6,176 nt of DNA from Onstottus_A sp049273835. Lineage in GTDB: Bacteria; Acidobacteriota; Blastocatellia; UBA7656. This document shows, piece by piece, positions 6,000 through 6,176 of this stretch; position 1 is the first letter of the stretch, and each line of letters opens with the position of its first letter. The notes beneath the pieces were generated by a model. The model made no database searches. It was not told where the DNA came from and saw only the letters and a list, made by a program, of their open reading frames with translations. A program made the translations under genes and the position numbers. The stretch spans positions 1 through 6,176 of the forward strand of contig JBASRM010000093.1 in the NCBI GenBank assembly GCA_049273835.1. The letters are read 5' to 3'.

Positions 6000-6066
6000 G
6001 AGGGGAGGAAGGAACGAGAGAAGAGGGGAGAGTGTGAGAAGGAGAGACGAGGAGATGGGGATGAGA
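6000..6066 (+). other. Polypurine/polypyrimidine tract upstream of the MFS gene
   Basis: Of 67 bases on the plus strand, 61 are purines; the exceptions are 6015, 6033, 6035, 6048, 6056 and 6062. The tract is G/A-mixed (GGGGAGGAAGGAA, GAGAAGAGGGGAGAG and similar), not a simple repeat. On the MFS coding strand it is a C/T-rich stretch 44-110 bases before the ATG, within the promoter or leader. Such tracts can form triplex DNA or give a C-rich, unstructured leader favourable to Rho loading. No clear sigma70 promoter for the MFS gene was found in 5957-6176. Confidence 0.6.
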
Positions 6067-6176
6067 TCAATCACACTTTGACCGCTTGAAATGAAAATGC
6101 ATTGCCTTGTTGACGCTTTTTTCATGACCCTCAATTCGCGCGAACAATGAATCCCTGGAATCGCGGCGGTAGATGA

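Noticed and set aside
5799..6134. Minus-strand 111-codon frame overlapping the MFS start
   Set aside because: It overlaps the MFS N-terminus in another frame, and its Ser/Leu/Pro-rich part is only the translated polypyrimidine tract.
6131..6176. Possible 3' end of a minus-strand gene entering from the right edge (...LPPRFQGFIVRAN then TGA at 6131-6133)
   Set aside because: The peptide looks plausible as a protein C-terminus and the strand agrees with the MFS gene, but only 14 codons are visible, which is too little to call a gene. Sequence to the right would settle it.
1..6176. CRISPR array, tRNA/rRNA genes, insertion sequence or phage parts
   Set aside because: No regularly spaced repeats, tRNA-like cloverleaf, rRNA-like sequence, transposase motifs or terminal inverted repeats with target duplications were seen.

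Overview
This window holds five protein genes, one of them cut by the left edge, and no RNA genes, mobile elements or CRISPR arrays that I can recognise. The organism looks Gram-negative, because it has an outer-membrane TonB-dependent receptor. The moderately high GC, the TTG start, the mostly weak ribosome binding sites and the style of the receptor (a carboxypeptidase-regulatory-like N-terminal domain and an 'NFGNPFEGTHFGAPR' C-terminus) suggest an Acidobacteriota-like soil bacterium. That placement is inference from protein style, not a phylogenetic test.

Layout: positions 1-242 (minus strand) carry the first 80 codons of a secreted serine hydrolase of the class C beta-lactamase type, running off the left edge. 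A 462-bp divergent intergenic region (243-704) follows, with one candidate promoter facing each way and a conspicuous inverted repeat. On the plus strand a small SdpI-family membrane protein (705-1046) and an alpha/beta hydrolase with a TTG start (1095-1955) form a probable two-gene operon. A 176-bp convergent gap (1956-2131) contains small hairpins but no clear terminator. On the minus strand, read right to left, come an MFS exporter of the DHA3/EntS-like type (5956-4667) and then a TonB-dependent outer-membrane receptor (4501-2132). The right end (5957-6176) is mostly non-coding and contains a roughly 67-nt polypurine tract just upstream of the MFS gene.

How the genes may work together: the MFS exporter followed by an outer-membrane receptor on the same strand fits an export/uptake module such as siderophore handling, but substrates cannot be read from sequence and the receptor seems to have its own promoter. 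The SdpI-like protein has no visible sdpABC or sdpR partner. I found no convincing new multi-gene system. The points most worth a second look are the regulatory architecture of the 243-704 region, the start site and internal promoter of the receptor gene, and the pairing of an SdpI-family protein with a hydrolase.
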